Below, piece after piece: positions 48,160-56,375 of a DNA stretch of 64,000 nucleotides (position 1 is the first letter of the stretch; every line of letters begins with the position of its first letter). The notes beneath the pieces are model-generated. The model saw only the letters and a list, made by a program, of their open reading frames with translations. It was not told the origin of the DNA and ran no database searches. The DNA comes from Streptomyces sp. P9-A4 (lineage in GTDB: Bacteria > Actinomycetota > Actinomycetes > Streptomycetales > Streptomycetaceae). The stretch is from the NCBI RefSeq assembly GCF_036634195.1, contig NZ_JAZIFY010000001.1, forward strand, positions 3,730,501-3,794,500. The letters run 5' to 3'. The position numbers and the translations under genes were made by a program.

Positions 48160-49497
48160 TCAGCGGGTGGCGCCCGTGACGATCCAGCGGCCCGAGCGGG
48201 AGCGCAGCCATAGGGTGGCCATCCGGACGGTCATCATCAGCGTCATCGCCCACCAGAGCGCGGTCAGCCCGCCACCGAGCACCGGTATCAGGAGGGCGAC
48301 CGGGGCGAAGACCGCCAGGGTCAGCAGCATCGCCCAGGCCAGGTAAGGGCCGTCGCCCGCCCCCATCAGGACGCCGTCGAGGACGAAGACGACCCCGGAG
48401 ATCGGCTGTGAGACCGCGACCACGAGCAGGGCAGGGAGCAGGGTGTCCTGGACGGTGGTGTCGCCGGTGAAGAGCGGGACGAACAGCGGACGGGCGACGA
48501 TGAGCAGAGCGCCGAGCACCACTCCCGAGACCACGCCCCACTGGACCATCCGGCGGCAGACCTGGCGGGCGCCGAAGGCGTCGTCGGCGCCGAGGTAGCG
48601 CCCGATGATGGCCTGGCCCGCGATGGCGATCGCATCGAGCGCGAAGGCCATCAGGCTCCACAGGGACAGAATGATCTGGTGGGCCGCGACCTCCGTGTCG
48701 CCCATCCGGGCGGCGACCGCCGTGGCGATCATCAGGACCGCGCGGAGCGAGAGCGTACGGACGAGGAGCGGGACACCGGCCTGTGCGGAGGCGCGGATGC
48801 CGGCCGGGTCGGGGCGGAGCGAGGCTCCGTGGCGCCGGGCGCCGCGTACGACCACGACGAGGTAGGCGGCGGCCATGCCGTACTGGGCGATGACCGTGCC
48901 CCAGGCCGATCCGGCGATGCCGAGGCCCGCCCCATAGACGAGTCCGATGTTGAGGGCGCCGTTGGCCGCGAAGCCGGCGATGGCCACGTAGAGCGGTGTA
49001 CGGGTGTTCTGGAGGCCGCGCAGGACGCCGGTGGCGGCCAGGACCACCAGCATCGCGGGGATGCCGAGGCTGGAGATCCGGAGGTAGGTGATCGCATGGG
49101 GGGAAGCGGTGTCGGAGGCCCCGAAGAGGTCGACCAGCCAGGGCGAGGTGGGCAGGGTCAGTGCGACGACGGCGGCGCCGAGGAGGAGCGCGAGCCAGAT
49201 GCCGTCCATGCCCTGTCGGATGGCCGCGGGGAGATCGCCCGCGCCGACGCGCCGGGAGACGGCGGCGGTGGTGGCGTAGGCGAGGAAGACGAAGACGCTG
49301 ACGGCGGTGGACAACAGGGCGGCGGCGATCGCGAGACCCGCGAGTTGCGGCGTGCCGAGGTGGCCGACGATGGCACTGTCGACCATGAGGAAGAGAGGCT
49401 CGGCGACGAGAGCACCGAACGCCGGCAGGGCGAGGGAGACGATCTCGCGGTCGTGCTGTCGGCGGGTGGCCTTGGAGGTCGCGGGGGCCTGGGTCAT
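48160..49497 (-). CDS. MATE family efflux transporter (DinF type)
   Basis: A 445-residue 12-helix multidrug and toxin extrusion protein (VSLALPAFGALVAEPLFLMVDSAIVGHLG). The DinF subgroup shows GVLRGLQNTRTPLYVA. Substrates are unknown; proton or sodium coupling cannot be assigned. Two starts are possible: a TTG at 49506 with GGAAG spaced 6 bp, and ATG 49497, seven bases after a good -10 TAGATT, so I favour a leaderless ATG. It is divergent from dnaB. Confidence 0.9.
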   Translation of the reverse strand: MTQAPATSKATRRQHDREIVSLALPAFGALVAEPLFLMVDSAIVGHLGTPQLAGLAIAAALLSTAVSVFVFLAYATTAAVSRRVGAGDLPAAIRQGMDGIWLALLLGAAVVALTLPTSPWLVDLFGASDTASPHAITYLRISSLGIPAMLVVLAATGVLRGLQNTRTPLYVAIAGFAANGALNIGLVYGAGLGIAGSAWGTVIAQYGMAAAYLVVVVRGARRHGASLRPDPAGIRASAQAGVPLLVRTLSLRAVLMIATAVAARMGDTEVAAHQIILSLWSLMAFALDAIAIAGQAIIGRYLGADDAFGARQVCRRMVQWGVVSGVVLGALLIVARPLFVPLFTGDTTVQDTLLPALLVVAVSQPISGVVFVLDGVLMGAGDGPYLAWAMLLTLAVFAPVALLIPVLGGGLTALWWAMTLMMTVRMATLWLRSRSGRWIVTGATR

Positions 49498-49504
49498 GGG
49501 GGTC

Positions 49505-49534
49505 AATCTAATCTTCCACAGGTAAGAGATGCAA
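49505..49534 (-). promoter_or_regulatory. Promoter of the MATE gene, leaderless type
   Basis: Minus-strand TTGCAT (49534-49529) and TAGATT (49510-49505) separated by 18 bp; the -10 ends seven bases before the ATG, so the transcript probably starts at the start codon. Confidence 0.65.
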
Positions 49535-49774
49535 TGTGTGTGCAGCCCTTACTTGTGGAGGGTAATGGGCTTCGGGTGTGGGCCGTTTGTTCTGATCTTG
49601 GTCCAGGGTGAAAAGTTTTTCTCCCCCACAGCCCGTGGATGGGAAAAGTGCAGGTCAGGCCGGTGGGGGTGAGGGGTCTATGAGTTTGTCCACATGGCTG
49701 TCCCCCGCTCCGTGCACAGGTTCCGGCAAGTTCTCCACAGCATTGGGGCCTTCACCCACAGGGCCTGTGGATAA
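49512..49774. promoter_or_regulatory. DnaA box cluster upstream of dnaB
   Basis: The 423-bp gap between the MATE gene and dnaB holds TTGTCCACA (49686-49694, plus, exact Streptomyces consensus), TTATCCACA on the minus strand (49766-49774), TTCTCCACA (49731-49739) and TCTTCCACA (49512-49520). Weaker CCACAG and GTGGAT matches occur at about 49625-49640. Boxes are oriC-like, yet this is about 35 kb from oriC. No gene is supported in the gap. Confidence 0.75.
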
Positions 49775-49920
49775 CCAGATTGGCTGACGCCCCTCGCGGG
49801 CCTACCGTGGTCCGGCGCCCAACGCGCCAGAAGCGGTCGCGAAGCCACTCGTCGATCAAGGCGTGGCGTAAGAAAGAGCGGCACGGCGAGGTCCGCTGAG
49901 CGGACGGGAAGAGGTGCTTG

Positions 49921-51402
49921 GTGAGCGTTCCCGAGCCGATGGACGACCCCTGGGCCGATGGCGGTCCCAGCGACCGGCTGCCCACTCGTACCCGAGGTGA
50001 AGGGCGCGGCCGTGGCCGCGGGCGCGACGACCAGCACGAGCGGGGCGGAGACGGCCCCTGGGACGGCGGGCTCTCCGGCTTCGAGCGGGTCCCTCCGCAG
50101 GACCTGGACGCCGAGCAGTCCGTCCTCGGCGGCATGCTGCTCTCCAAGGACGCCATCGCGGATGTCGTGGAGATCATCAAGGGCAACGACTTCTACAAGC
50201 CCGCGCACGAGACCGTCTACGCCGCGATCCTCGACCTCTACGCCAAGGGCGAGCCGGCCGACCCGATCACGGTCGGCGCCGAGCTCACCAAGCGCGGCGA
50301 GATCTCCCGTGTCGGCGGTGCCTCGTACCTCCACACGCTGGTCCAGTCGGTGCCGACCGCGGCCAACGCCTCGTACTACGCGGAGATCGTCCACGAGCGG
50401 GCCGTGCTGCGGCGCCTCGTGGAGGCCGGCACCAAGATCACTCAGATGGGATACGCGGCCGACGGAGACGTCGACGAGATCGTGAACTCGGCGCAGGCCG
50501 AGATCTACGCGGTCACCGAGCAGCGCACGACCGAGGACTATCTGCCGCTCGGCGACATCATGGAGGGGGCGCTCGACGAGATCGAGGCGATCGGCTCCCG
50601 CAGCGGTGAGATGACCGGTGTGCCCACCGGCTTCACCGACCTCGACTCCCTGACCAACGGCCTCCACCCAGGTCAGATGATCATCATCGCGGCCCGTCCC
50701 GCCATGGGTAAGTCGACGCTGGCCCTGGACTTCGCACGGGCGGCGTCCATCAAGCACAACCTGCCCAGCGTCATCTTCTCCCTCGAAATGGGCCGCAACG
50801 AGATCGCGATGCGCCTGCTCTCGGCCGAGGCGAGGGTCGCGCTGCACCACATGCGCTCCGGCACGATGACCGACGAGGACTGGACCCGCCTCGCCCGCCG
50901 TATGCCGGACGTGTCCCAGGCTCCGCTCTACATCGACGACTCCCCGAACCTGTCGATGATGGAGATCCGCGCGAAGTGCCGCCGGCTCAAGCAGCGCAAC
51001 GGCCTCAAGCTCGTGATCATCGACTATCTGCAGCTGATGCAGTCGGGCGGCTCGAAGCGGCAGGAGAGCCGCCAGCAAGAGGTCTCCGACATGTCGCGAA
51101 ACCTGAAGCTCCTCGCCAAGGAGCTGGAACTGCCGGTCATCGCGCTCTCCCAGCTGAACCGTGGCCCCGAACAGCGCACCGACAAGAAGCCGATGGTCTC
51201 CGACCTGCGTGAGTCCGGCTCGATCGAGCAGGACGCGGACATGGTCATCCTGCTGCACCGCGAGGACGCCTACGAGAAGGAGTCACCCCGCGCGGGCGAG
51301 GCCGACATCATCGTCGGCAAGCACCGAAACGGCCCGACGGCCACGATCACCGTCGCCTTCCAGGGCCACTACTCCCGCTTCGTGGACATGGCTCAGACCT
51401 GA
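49921..51402 (+). CDS. dnaB: Replicative DNA helicase DnaB
   Basis: A 493-residue hexameric helicase. GTG 49921 follows GAGG; the alternative TTG at 49918 adds one residue. After a Gly/Arg-rich leader (1-50) comes the N-terminal DnaB domain (VPPQDLDAEQSVLGGMLL), then a RecA-like domain with Walker A ARPAMGKST (Lys264), LVIIDYLQLM (Walker B), and the DnaB signature QLNRGPEQR. No intein is present. Loaded presumably by DciA (also in this window). Confidence 0.98.
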   Translation: MSVPEPMDDPWADGGPSDRLPTRTRGEGRGRGRGRDDQHERGGDGPWDGGLSGFERVPPQDLDAEQSVLGGMLLSKDAIADVVEIIKGNDFYKPAHETVYAAILDLYAKGEPADPITVGAELTKRGEISRVGGASYLHTLVQSVPTAANASYYAEIVHERAVLRRLVEAGTKITQMGYAADGDVDEIVNSAQAEIYAVTEQRTTEDYLPLGDIMEGALDEIEAIGSRSGEMTGVPTGFTDLDSLTNGLHPGQMIIIAARPAMGKSTLALDFARAASIKHNLPSVIFSLEMGRNEIAMRLLSAEARVALHHMRSGTMTDEDWTRLARRMPDVSQAPLYIDDSPNLSMMEIRAKCRRLKQRNGLKLVIIDYLQLMQSGGSKRQESRQQEVSDMSRNLKLLAKELELPVIALSQLNRGPEQRTDKKPMVSDLRESGSIEQDADMVILLHREDAYEKESPRAGEADIIVGKHRNGPTATITVAFQGHYSRFVDMAQT

Positions 51403-51429
51403 CGCGAGCGTGAGACAGCGGGAAACTGC

Positions 51430-51996
51430 TCAGTGCCTCGTCTCGTACCTGGTCAGGACCACGCCGCCGGGAAACGTCCGCGTCTCCAGCAGGTTCAGGT
51501 TCACCCAGCCGTCCGGTGCGGTGAAGAACGGCGTGCCGCCGCCCACCAGGACCGGATGGGTGGCGATCACGTACTCGTCGATCAGCCCGGCGCGCATGGC
51601 CGCCCCGGCGAGCGTTGCGCCGCCGATGTTCATGGGGCCGCCGTCCTCGGCCTTGAGCCGGGTGATCTCGGCGATCGCGTCGCCGGTGACCAGGCGGGTG
51701 TTCCAGTCGACCTTGTCGATCGTCGAGGAGAACACCACCTTCGGCGTGTCCCGCCAGTTCCGCGCGAACTCGATCTCCGCCGGGGTGGCGTCGGGCTGCC
51801 GGTCGCCGGTCGGCCAGTAGGAGCTCATCGTCTCCCAGAGCTTGCGCCCGTACAGCGACAGGCCACTGGCCTGCTCGTGGGCGAGCCACCACTGGAACAG
51901 CTCGTCGCTCGGCGGTCCGCTCCAGCCGATGTCGTCGCCGACCGCGGCGATGTAGCCGTCCAGGGTCAGGTTCATGCCGTAGATCAGTTTCCGCAT
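51430..51996 (-). CDS. Dihydrofolate reductase-like (RibD C-terminal) protein
   Basis: A 188-residue DHFR-fold protein of the RibD_C group (MRKLIYGMNLTLDGYIA, LYGRKLWETM, NIGGATLAGAAM, HPVLVGGGTPFF). Such proteins bind NADPH but most have unknown substrates; true folate activity is not supported. ATG 51996 has GGAAGG at a suitable distance. It is convergent with dnaB (27 bp) and divergent from the serine hydrolase gene. An auxiliary reductase in secondary metabolism is a possibility only. Confidence 0.82.
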   Translation of the reverse strand: MRKLIYGMNLTLDGYIAAVGDDIGWSGPPSDELFQWWLAHEQASGLSLYGRKLWETMSSYWPTGDRQPDATPAEIEFARNWRDTPKVVFSSTIDKVDWNTRLVTGDAIAEITRLKAEDGGPMNIGGATLAGAAMRAGLIDEYVIATHPVLVGGGTPFFTAPDGWVNLNLLETRTFPGGVVLTRYETRH

Positions 51997-52201
51997 GGCC
52001 CAGCCTTCCGTCCGTGGATGTCCGATATATAGACCAGCGTGGCGCGGGAAACTCATCGGTGCGCGATCTGGGCTCGCCGGTGAGATCGGCATGTCGCGAG
52101 CGGCGAGACCCTACGGGGCTCGTAGCGGTCTGCGGCCTCACTCGGTCCGGTGGGGGCTCGCGTGGGAAGTTTTGGGTGGGGGATCGCGTTGAATGTGGTT
52201 C

Positions 52202-53584
52202 ATGACTGCATCTTTTGACGGGCTGTTGCCGGGTACCGAGCGGGCGTTGGCCCATCGGGTTGCTGTTGCTCAGGCCGAGGGGCGGGCGCCTTCTTTTGTG
52301 GGGGCCGTGGTTCGCGACGGGGTGATGGTGTGGAGCGGGGCGCGTAGTTGTGTGGACGGGCATGCGCCCGATGCCGATACGCAGTTCAGGATCGGGTCCA
52401 TCACCAAGGTGTTCACCGCGGTGCTGGTGATGCGGCTGCGGGACGAAGGTCTGCTCGGGCTCGACGATCCACTGGAACGGCACCTCAAGGGCACGGGCGT
52501 CGGTGAGGTGACGATCGCCCAACTCCTCGGCCACAGCGGTGGTCTCGCCGCCGAGACGCCCGGAGCGTGGTGGGAGCGGTCCTCCGCCGTGCTGCGGCCG
52601 GAGCTCTCCGACGTACTGGGGGAGCGTCCCTTCCTGAGGGCGCCGGGGCGGAGTCATCACTACTCCAACCCCGGCTACACGCTGCTCGGTTCGCTGATCG
52701 AGGCCGTGCGCGGGGTGTCCTGGGAGGAGGCTCTGCGGAGCGAGATCCTGGAGCCGCTGGGGATGGGCCGGACGACCGCTCAGCCGGTCGCCCCGCACGC
52801 CGGGGGCTGGGCGGTGCACCCCTGGGCCGATGTGATGCTTGCCGAGCCCTCGGAGGACCTGGGGCTGATGGCCCCGGCCGGGCAGCTCTGGTCGACGGCG
52901 GAGGATCTCGGGCGATTCGCCGCGTTTCTGGCGGCGGGTGACGAGCGGGTGCTCGCCCTGGCCTCCGTCGAGGAGATGCGTGCTCCGGCGGCCCCGGACG
53001 GCGAAGGTGAGTGGGAGGGGAGCTACGGGCTCGGCCTCCAGCTGGTGCGCAGGGACGGCCGGACCCTGATCGGTCACACGGGTTCGCTCCCGGGCTTCGT
53101 CGCCGCCCTGTGGGTGAGCGTCGAGGACGGTCTGGCGGCGGTCGCCCTCTCCAATGCCACCTCGGGGCCGCTGACGGGGACCGTGGCCGCTGATCTCGTG
53201 GGGATCGTGGCGGAGGCCGAGCCGAGGTTCCCGGAGCCCTGGCGACCGCTTCCGGAGTCCGAGGTCGACGAGGAACTGCTGTCCTTGACGGGGCCCTGGT
53301 ACTGGGGCACGTACGCCTACGGGCTCCGGATCGGTGCCGAGCGGAGCGTGGTGCTCGAACCCCTGCGGGGCGCCGGGCGGCGGGCCCGGTTCCGGGCGCT
53401 GCCCGAGGGGGGCTGGGTCGGGCTGAACGGCTACTACGAGGGGGAGACGCTCCGGGCCGTACGGCGTGACGACGGCAGCGTGAGCCATCTCGACCTGGGC
53501 TCGTTCGTCTTCACCCGGGAGCCGTACGCACCCGCGGACGCGGTGCCGGGTGGGGTGGACGAGGCCGGCTGGCGCGGTCTCTGA
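52202..53584 (+). CDS. Class C beta-lactamase-fold serine hydrolase
   Basis: A 460-residue hydrolase of the penicillin-binding/class C beta-lactamase family (Pfam Beta-lactamase). The catalytic triad motifs are S66-ITK69, Y154-SN156 and HTG (from His292). No signal peptide is apparent, so it is probably cytoplasmic, and it may act as an esterase or D-amino peptidase rather than a beta-lactamase. A C-terminal beta-domain (about 345-455) is present. Start ATG 52202 has no ribosome site; base composition is a little less G+C-rich at the start than in neighbours. Confidence 0.85.
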   Translation: MTASFDGLLPGTERALAHRVAVAQAEGRAPSFVGAVVRDGVMVWSGARSCVDGHAPDADTQFRIGSITKVFTAVLVMRLRDEGLLGLDDPLERHLKGTGVGEVTIAQLLGHSGGLAAETPGAWWERSSAVLRPELSDVLGERPFLRAPGRSHHYSNPGYTLLGSLIEAVRGVSWEEALRSEILEPLGMGRTTAQPVAPHAGGWAVHPWADVMLAEPSEDLGLMAPAGQLWSTAEDLGRFAAFLAAGDERVLALASVEEMRAPAAPDGEGEWEGSYGLGLQLVRRDGRTLIGHTGSLPGFVAALWVSVEDGLAAVALSNATSGPLTGTVAADLVGIVAEAEPRFPEPWRPLPESEVDEELLSLTGPWYWGTYAYGLRIGAERSVVLEPLRGAGRRARFRALPEGGWVGLNGYYEGETLRAVRRDDGSVSHLDLGSFVFTREPYAPADAVPGGVDEAGWRGL

Positions 53585-53585
53585 G

Positions 53586-53627
53586 CCTGTGGGGTGGGTG
53601 TTTCACGTGAAACACCCACCCCACAGG
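53586..53627. promoter_or_regulatory. parS: 42-bp palindrome with parS site 11
   Basis: Perfect parS at 53600-53613 is the centre of a perfect 42-bp inverted repeat (53586-53627). It starts two bases after the serine hydrolase stop codon and ends 8 bp before the GNAT gene. The stem could act as a bidirectional terminator as well as a ParB site. Confidence 0.9.
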
Positions 53628-53635
53628 GCGGTGTT

Positions 53636-54088
53636 TCAGAGGCTCTTCTTGAAGCCCACATGGGAGGCCTCGAAGCCCAGGCGCTCGTAGAACCGGTGGG
53701 CGTCCGTGCGGCTGGCGTCCGAGGTCAGCTGGACGAGCCGGCACCCCTGGCGCCCGGATTCCTCGACGGCCCACTCGATGAGCCGGGTCCCGAGGCCGCT
53801 GCCGCGCTCGGCGGCGTGGATGCGGACGCCCTCGATGATCGAGCGGGTGGTGCCCCGGCGGGAGAGGCCCGGGATCACGGTCAGCTGGAGGGTGCCGACG
53901 ACCTGGCCCGCGCGGGCGGCCACGACGAGGTGCTGGTGGGGGTCGTTCGCGAGGCGCTCGAAGGCCGTGAGGTACGGCGCGAGGTCGTCCGGGGATTCGC
54001 GCTGCGCGCCCAGGGGGTCGTCGGCGAGCATCGCGACGATGGCAGCGAGGTCCTCCGCGGTGGCGGGGCGTATCTCAAGATCGCTCAT
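53636..54088 (-). CDS. GNAT family acetyltransferase
   Basis: A 150-residue single-domain GNAT. The acetyl-CoA motif is ERGSGLGTRLIEWAVE and the C-terminal strand-helix is AHRFYERLGFEASH. It lies 30 bp downstream of a MarR gene on the minus strand, suggesting the MarR protein may control it together with the gene above. Substrate unknown. Start ATG 54088 with a weak ribosome site. Confidence 0.85.
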   Translation of the reverse strand: MSDLEIRPATAEDLAAIVAMLADDPLGAQRESPDDLAPYLTAFERLANDPHQHLVVAARAGQVVGTLQLTVIPGLSRRGTTRSIIEGVRIHAAERGSGLGTRLIEWAVEESGRQGCRLVQLTSDASRTDAHRFYERLGFEASHVGFKKSL

Positions 54089-54118
54089 GCCCCGCAGCGT
54101 ACGCGCGGCCGGTGGCCG

Positions 54119-54577
54119 TCACACGGTGACGGGCTCACCTTCCACGACCCGGACCAGCGGGGCCAGCTCCGGGTTCTTCGCGGCCTCGTCGAGTGCTTCG
54201 CGCAGCGCGCTGTCATTGGTGGGGCGGGCCTCGGCCAGGAGCTTCAGGCCGGCCTCGGTGACATCCGTGTAGATGCCGCGCCGGTCGGTGGCGCAGAGGT
54301 ACCGGGTGAGCAGGCCCCGGTCTTCGAGCCGGGTGACGAGCCGGGTGGTGGCGCTCTGGCTGAGCACGACCGCGTCGGCGACCTGCTTCATCTGGAGGTG
54401 ACCGCCCGGTCCGCTGTGCTGGCGGCTGAGGACGTCGAGGAGCGAGTACTCCCGCACGCTCAGACCGTGCCCGGCCTCCAGGGCGCGTTCGAGGTGCGCC
54501 TCGATCCTGCCGTGCAGCAGGCTGAGGGCGCACCAGCGCTGGGAGAGCGCGGTGAGTGCGGGATCCGTCGCGGTCAT
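54119..54577 (-). CDS. MarR family transcriptional regulator
   Basis: A 152-residue winged-helix regulator. The MarR core covers about 45-110 (LSVREYSLLDVLSRQH, LSQSATTRLVTRLEDRGLLTR, DRRGIYTDVTEAGLKLL). It is upstream of the GNAT gene, and a 14-bp inverted repeat (54639-54652) 62 bp upstream of its start could be its operator. Ligand unknown. ATG 54577 has GAGGAGA upstream. Confidence 0.9.
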   Translation of the reverse strand: MTATDPALTALSQRWCALSLLHGRIEAHLERALEAGHGLSVREYSLLDVLSRQHSGPGGHLQMKQVADAVVLSQSATTRLVTRLEDRGLLTRYLCATDRRGIYTDVTEAGLKLLAEARPTNDSALREALDEAAKNPELAPLVRVVEGEPVTV

Positions 54578-54638
54578 GGTCTCTCCTCGGTCTCCCGTCG
54601 GCGCCGGAGTGGCTTCCTGGCCCAGGATAGACGATCCG

Positions 54639-54652
54639 GCGCAATAATGCGC
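54639..54652. promoter_or_regulatory. Inverted repeat, candidate MarR operator
   Basis: GCGCA-ATAA-TGCGC, 61 bp upstream of the marR start, in the gap to the preceding minus-strand GNAT gene. Weak evidence, short. Confidence 0.4.
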
Positions 54653-54694
54653 GTCTGCAAGTAATTGTCCGGGGGAGGTGCCGGTACCTCCGGC

Positions 54695-55558
54695 TCAGCC
54701 GGCCGCGACCGTCAGCGGTGCGAAGCGGCGGACCCAGTTGCCCGGGAGGTCCGGGAGAGAGCGGATCATCACCGAGTTGAAGGCGATCGACTCGATGCCG
54801 TTCTCCTTCAGCCAGCTCAGCAGCTCCGTGTGGCGCACGTCGATGTCCGTACGCAGCGGTCGGTCGCTCGCGGTCGCCAGCGAGGCGATCAGCGCCTGCG
54901 CGGTGGCCGGGTCGCGGGCGATCAGGGGCCCGATGACATGGGTGTCCATGTTGGGCCAGGCCGCCGCGAAGCCGGTGATCTCGCCGTCCTCCTCCACGAC
55001 CCGCAGGTGATCCGCGAACGCGGGGAGCCGGGTGATGACATGGGTGCGGTCGAGGCCGAAGACCTCGTGGTCGAGGCGCAGGATCGCCTGGATGTCCTCC
55101 GCCGTCGCCGCGCGGACCGGAACCGCCGGGGCGGGCGTGGTGAAGGTGAACCGGCCGCGCACCATCTCGGCCCGGCCGATCTGGGAGAAGCCGAGCTGCT
55201 CGTACAGCGGCTGCCCGTTCGGCGTGGCGTGCAGGGTGAGCGGGGTGTCTCCGGCTTCCGCCAGGACGTGCTGCATGAGCCGACGGCCCACCCCTCGGCG
55301 TGCGTGGCGTTCGGCGACGAGCACCATGCCGATCGCCGCGAGGCCGGGGCCGTAGGACGTGACGATGCAGGAGGCGGCCAGTCCGGGGCCGTCCGGGTCG
55401 TCGATGCCGTACCCGGTCCCCGCGGTGAGCAGCAGCCCCCACTTGTGCTCCTCGCGCGGCCATCCCCGGTTCTCGGAGAGGTCGGAGCATGCGAGGAGGT
55501 CGTCCGACGTGAGGCGTCGGACAGGGAGGTGCACGAGCGAAGAGGGGGAAGTCGGCAT
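54695..55558 (-). CDS. Double-domain GNAT acetyltransferase
   Basis: A 287-residue protein with two GNAT domains: the first (about 1-150) has GMVLVAERHARRGVGRRLM, a clear acetyl-CoA loop; the second (about 155-287, ATAEDIQAILRLDHEVFGLDR...) lacks a clear loop and may be structural. ATG 55558 begins MPTSPSSLVHLP; no good ribosome site is seen, and no better start lies near. A very long ORF upstream reads through a divergent gene and is not real. Substrate unknown. Confidence 0.82.
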   Translation of the reverse strand: MPTSPSSLVHLPVRRLTSDDLLACSDLSENRGWPREEHKWGLLLTAGTGYGIDDPDGPGLAASCIVTSYGPGLAAIGMVLVAERHARRGVGRRLMQHVLAEAGDTPLTLHATPNGQPLYEQLGFSQIGRAEMVRGRFTFTTPAPAVPVRAATAEDIQAILRLDHEVFGLDRTHVITRLPAFADHLRVVEEDGEITGFAAAWPNMDTHVIGPLIARDPATAQALIASLATASDRPLRTDIDVRHTELLSWLKENGIESIAFNSVMIRSLPDLPGNWVRRFAPLTVAAG

Positions 55559-55657
55559 GGTTTCATGCTGTCCGACGTGGTGATCATCCGTCCACCGCTT
55601 TACCGGACCTGGCCGATACCCGAGGGGACGTTGATTCCACCCCGTGGCATGGAGACG

Positions 55658-56311
55658 ATGTTTCACGTGAAACCCCGAACGCGACGACTCCACCTCTTCG
55701 ACCTCGACGGCACCCTGATCCGAGGATCGGCGGCTGCTGTGGAGATCTCGCGGCAGCTGGGTCTCGTCGATGAGATCGCCGCCCTGGAGGAGGGCTTCCT
55801 GCGCGGGCTCACCCCGGACGAGTTCGCCGTCCGGGCGCGTGCGCTCTGGGCCGAGCTCACCGTGGAGCAGGTCGCGGCTGCCTTCGACGGGGCGCCGTGG
55901 CTGACCGGCATCCGTGAGGTCTGGGCCGACATCCGGGAGCGGGGCGACCGCTGTGCGGTGATCTCGCTCTCGCCCGACTTCTTCGTCGAGCGGCTGCTGG
56001 CCTGGGGTGCGGACGTGGCGCACGGCTCGCGTTGGCCGGCCGTGCCCTTCACCGAGGAGATCCACCGCCCTTCCATCCTCGACGCGAGGGCGAAGGTGCG
56101 GATCGCGCGCGGGCTCTGCGAGGAGTACGGGGTCGATCCGGCCGACTGTGTCGCCTACGGGGACTCGATGTCCGACGCGGAACTCTTCGCGATCGTGCCG
56201 GAGACCGTGGCCGTGAACGCGGACCACCATCTCGCCGGGCTGTCCCTCCACAGCTACACCGGAGGCGATCTGCGCGAGGCCTACGCCCTCGTCCAAAACC
56301 GCGCAGCTTAA
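55658..56311 (+). CDS. HAD-superfamily phosphatase (SerB-like)
   Basis: A 217-residue haloacid-dehalogenase fold phosphatase with DLDGTLI (motif 1, the nucleophile Asp in FDLDGTL), VISLSPDFF (motif 2), a lysine in RAKVRIARGL (motif 3) and YGDSMSDAELF (motif 4). It resembles phosphoserine phosphatase-type HADs with a helical cap. A parS site sits in the first codons, encoding FHVK. ATG 55658 or 55649 could be the start. It is divergent from the double GNAT gene. Confidence 0.85.
   Translation: MFHVKPRTRRLHLFDLDGTLIRGSAAAVEISRQLGLVDEIAALEEGFLRGLTPDEFAVRARALWAELTVEQVAAAFDGAPWLTGIREVWADIRERGDRCAVISLSPDFFVERLLAWGADVAHGSRWPAVPFTEEIHRPSILDARAKVRIARGLCEEYGVDPADCVAYGDSMSDAELFAIVPETVAVNADHHLAGLSLHSYTGGDLREAYALVQNRAA
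55660..55673. promoter_or_regulatory. parS: parS site 12, in the HAD gene start
   Basis: Perfect GTTTCACGTGAAAC; its bases form the first codons after ATG and lie in the translation initiation region. Confidence 0.95.
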
Positions 56312-56375
56312 CCAGAATCCCCGCCGTTTGGCCCGAGAACGCCGCTTTCCGTCCGAACCGGGGACCGGAGGCCCC

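Noticed and set aside
52202..52300. TTGAAT seven bases before the hydrolase ATG as a leaderless promoter.
   Set aside because: The hexamer departs from TANNNT at the second base and no -35 is present; too weak to claim.
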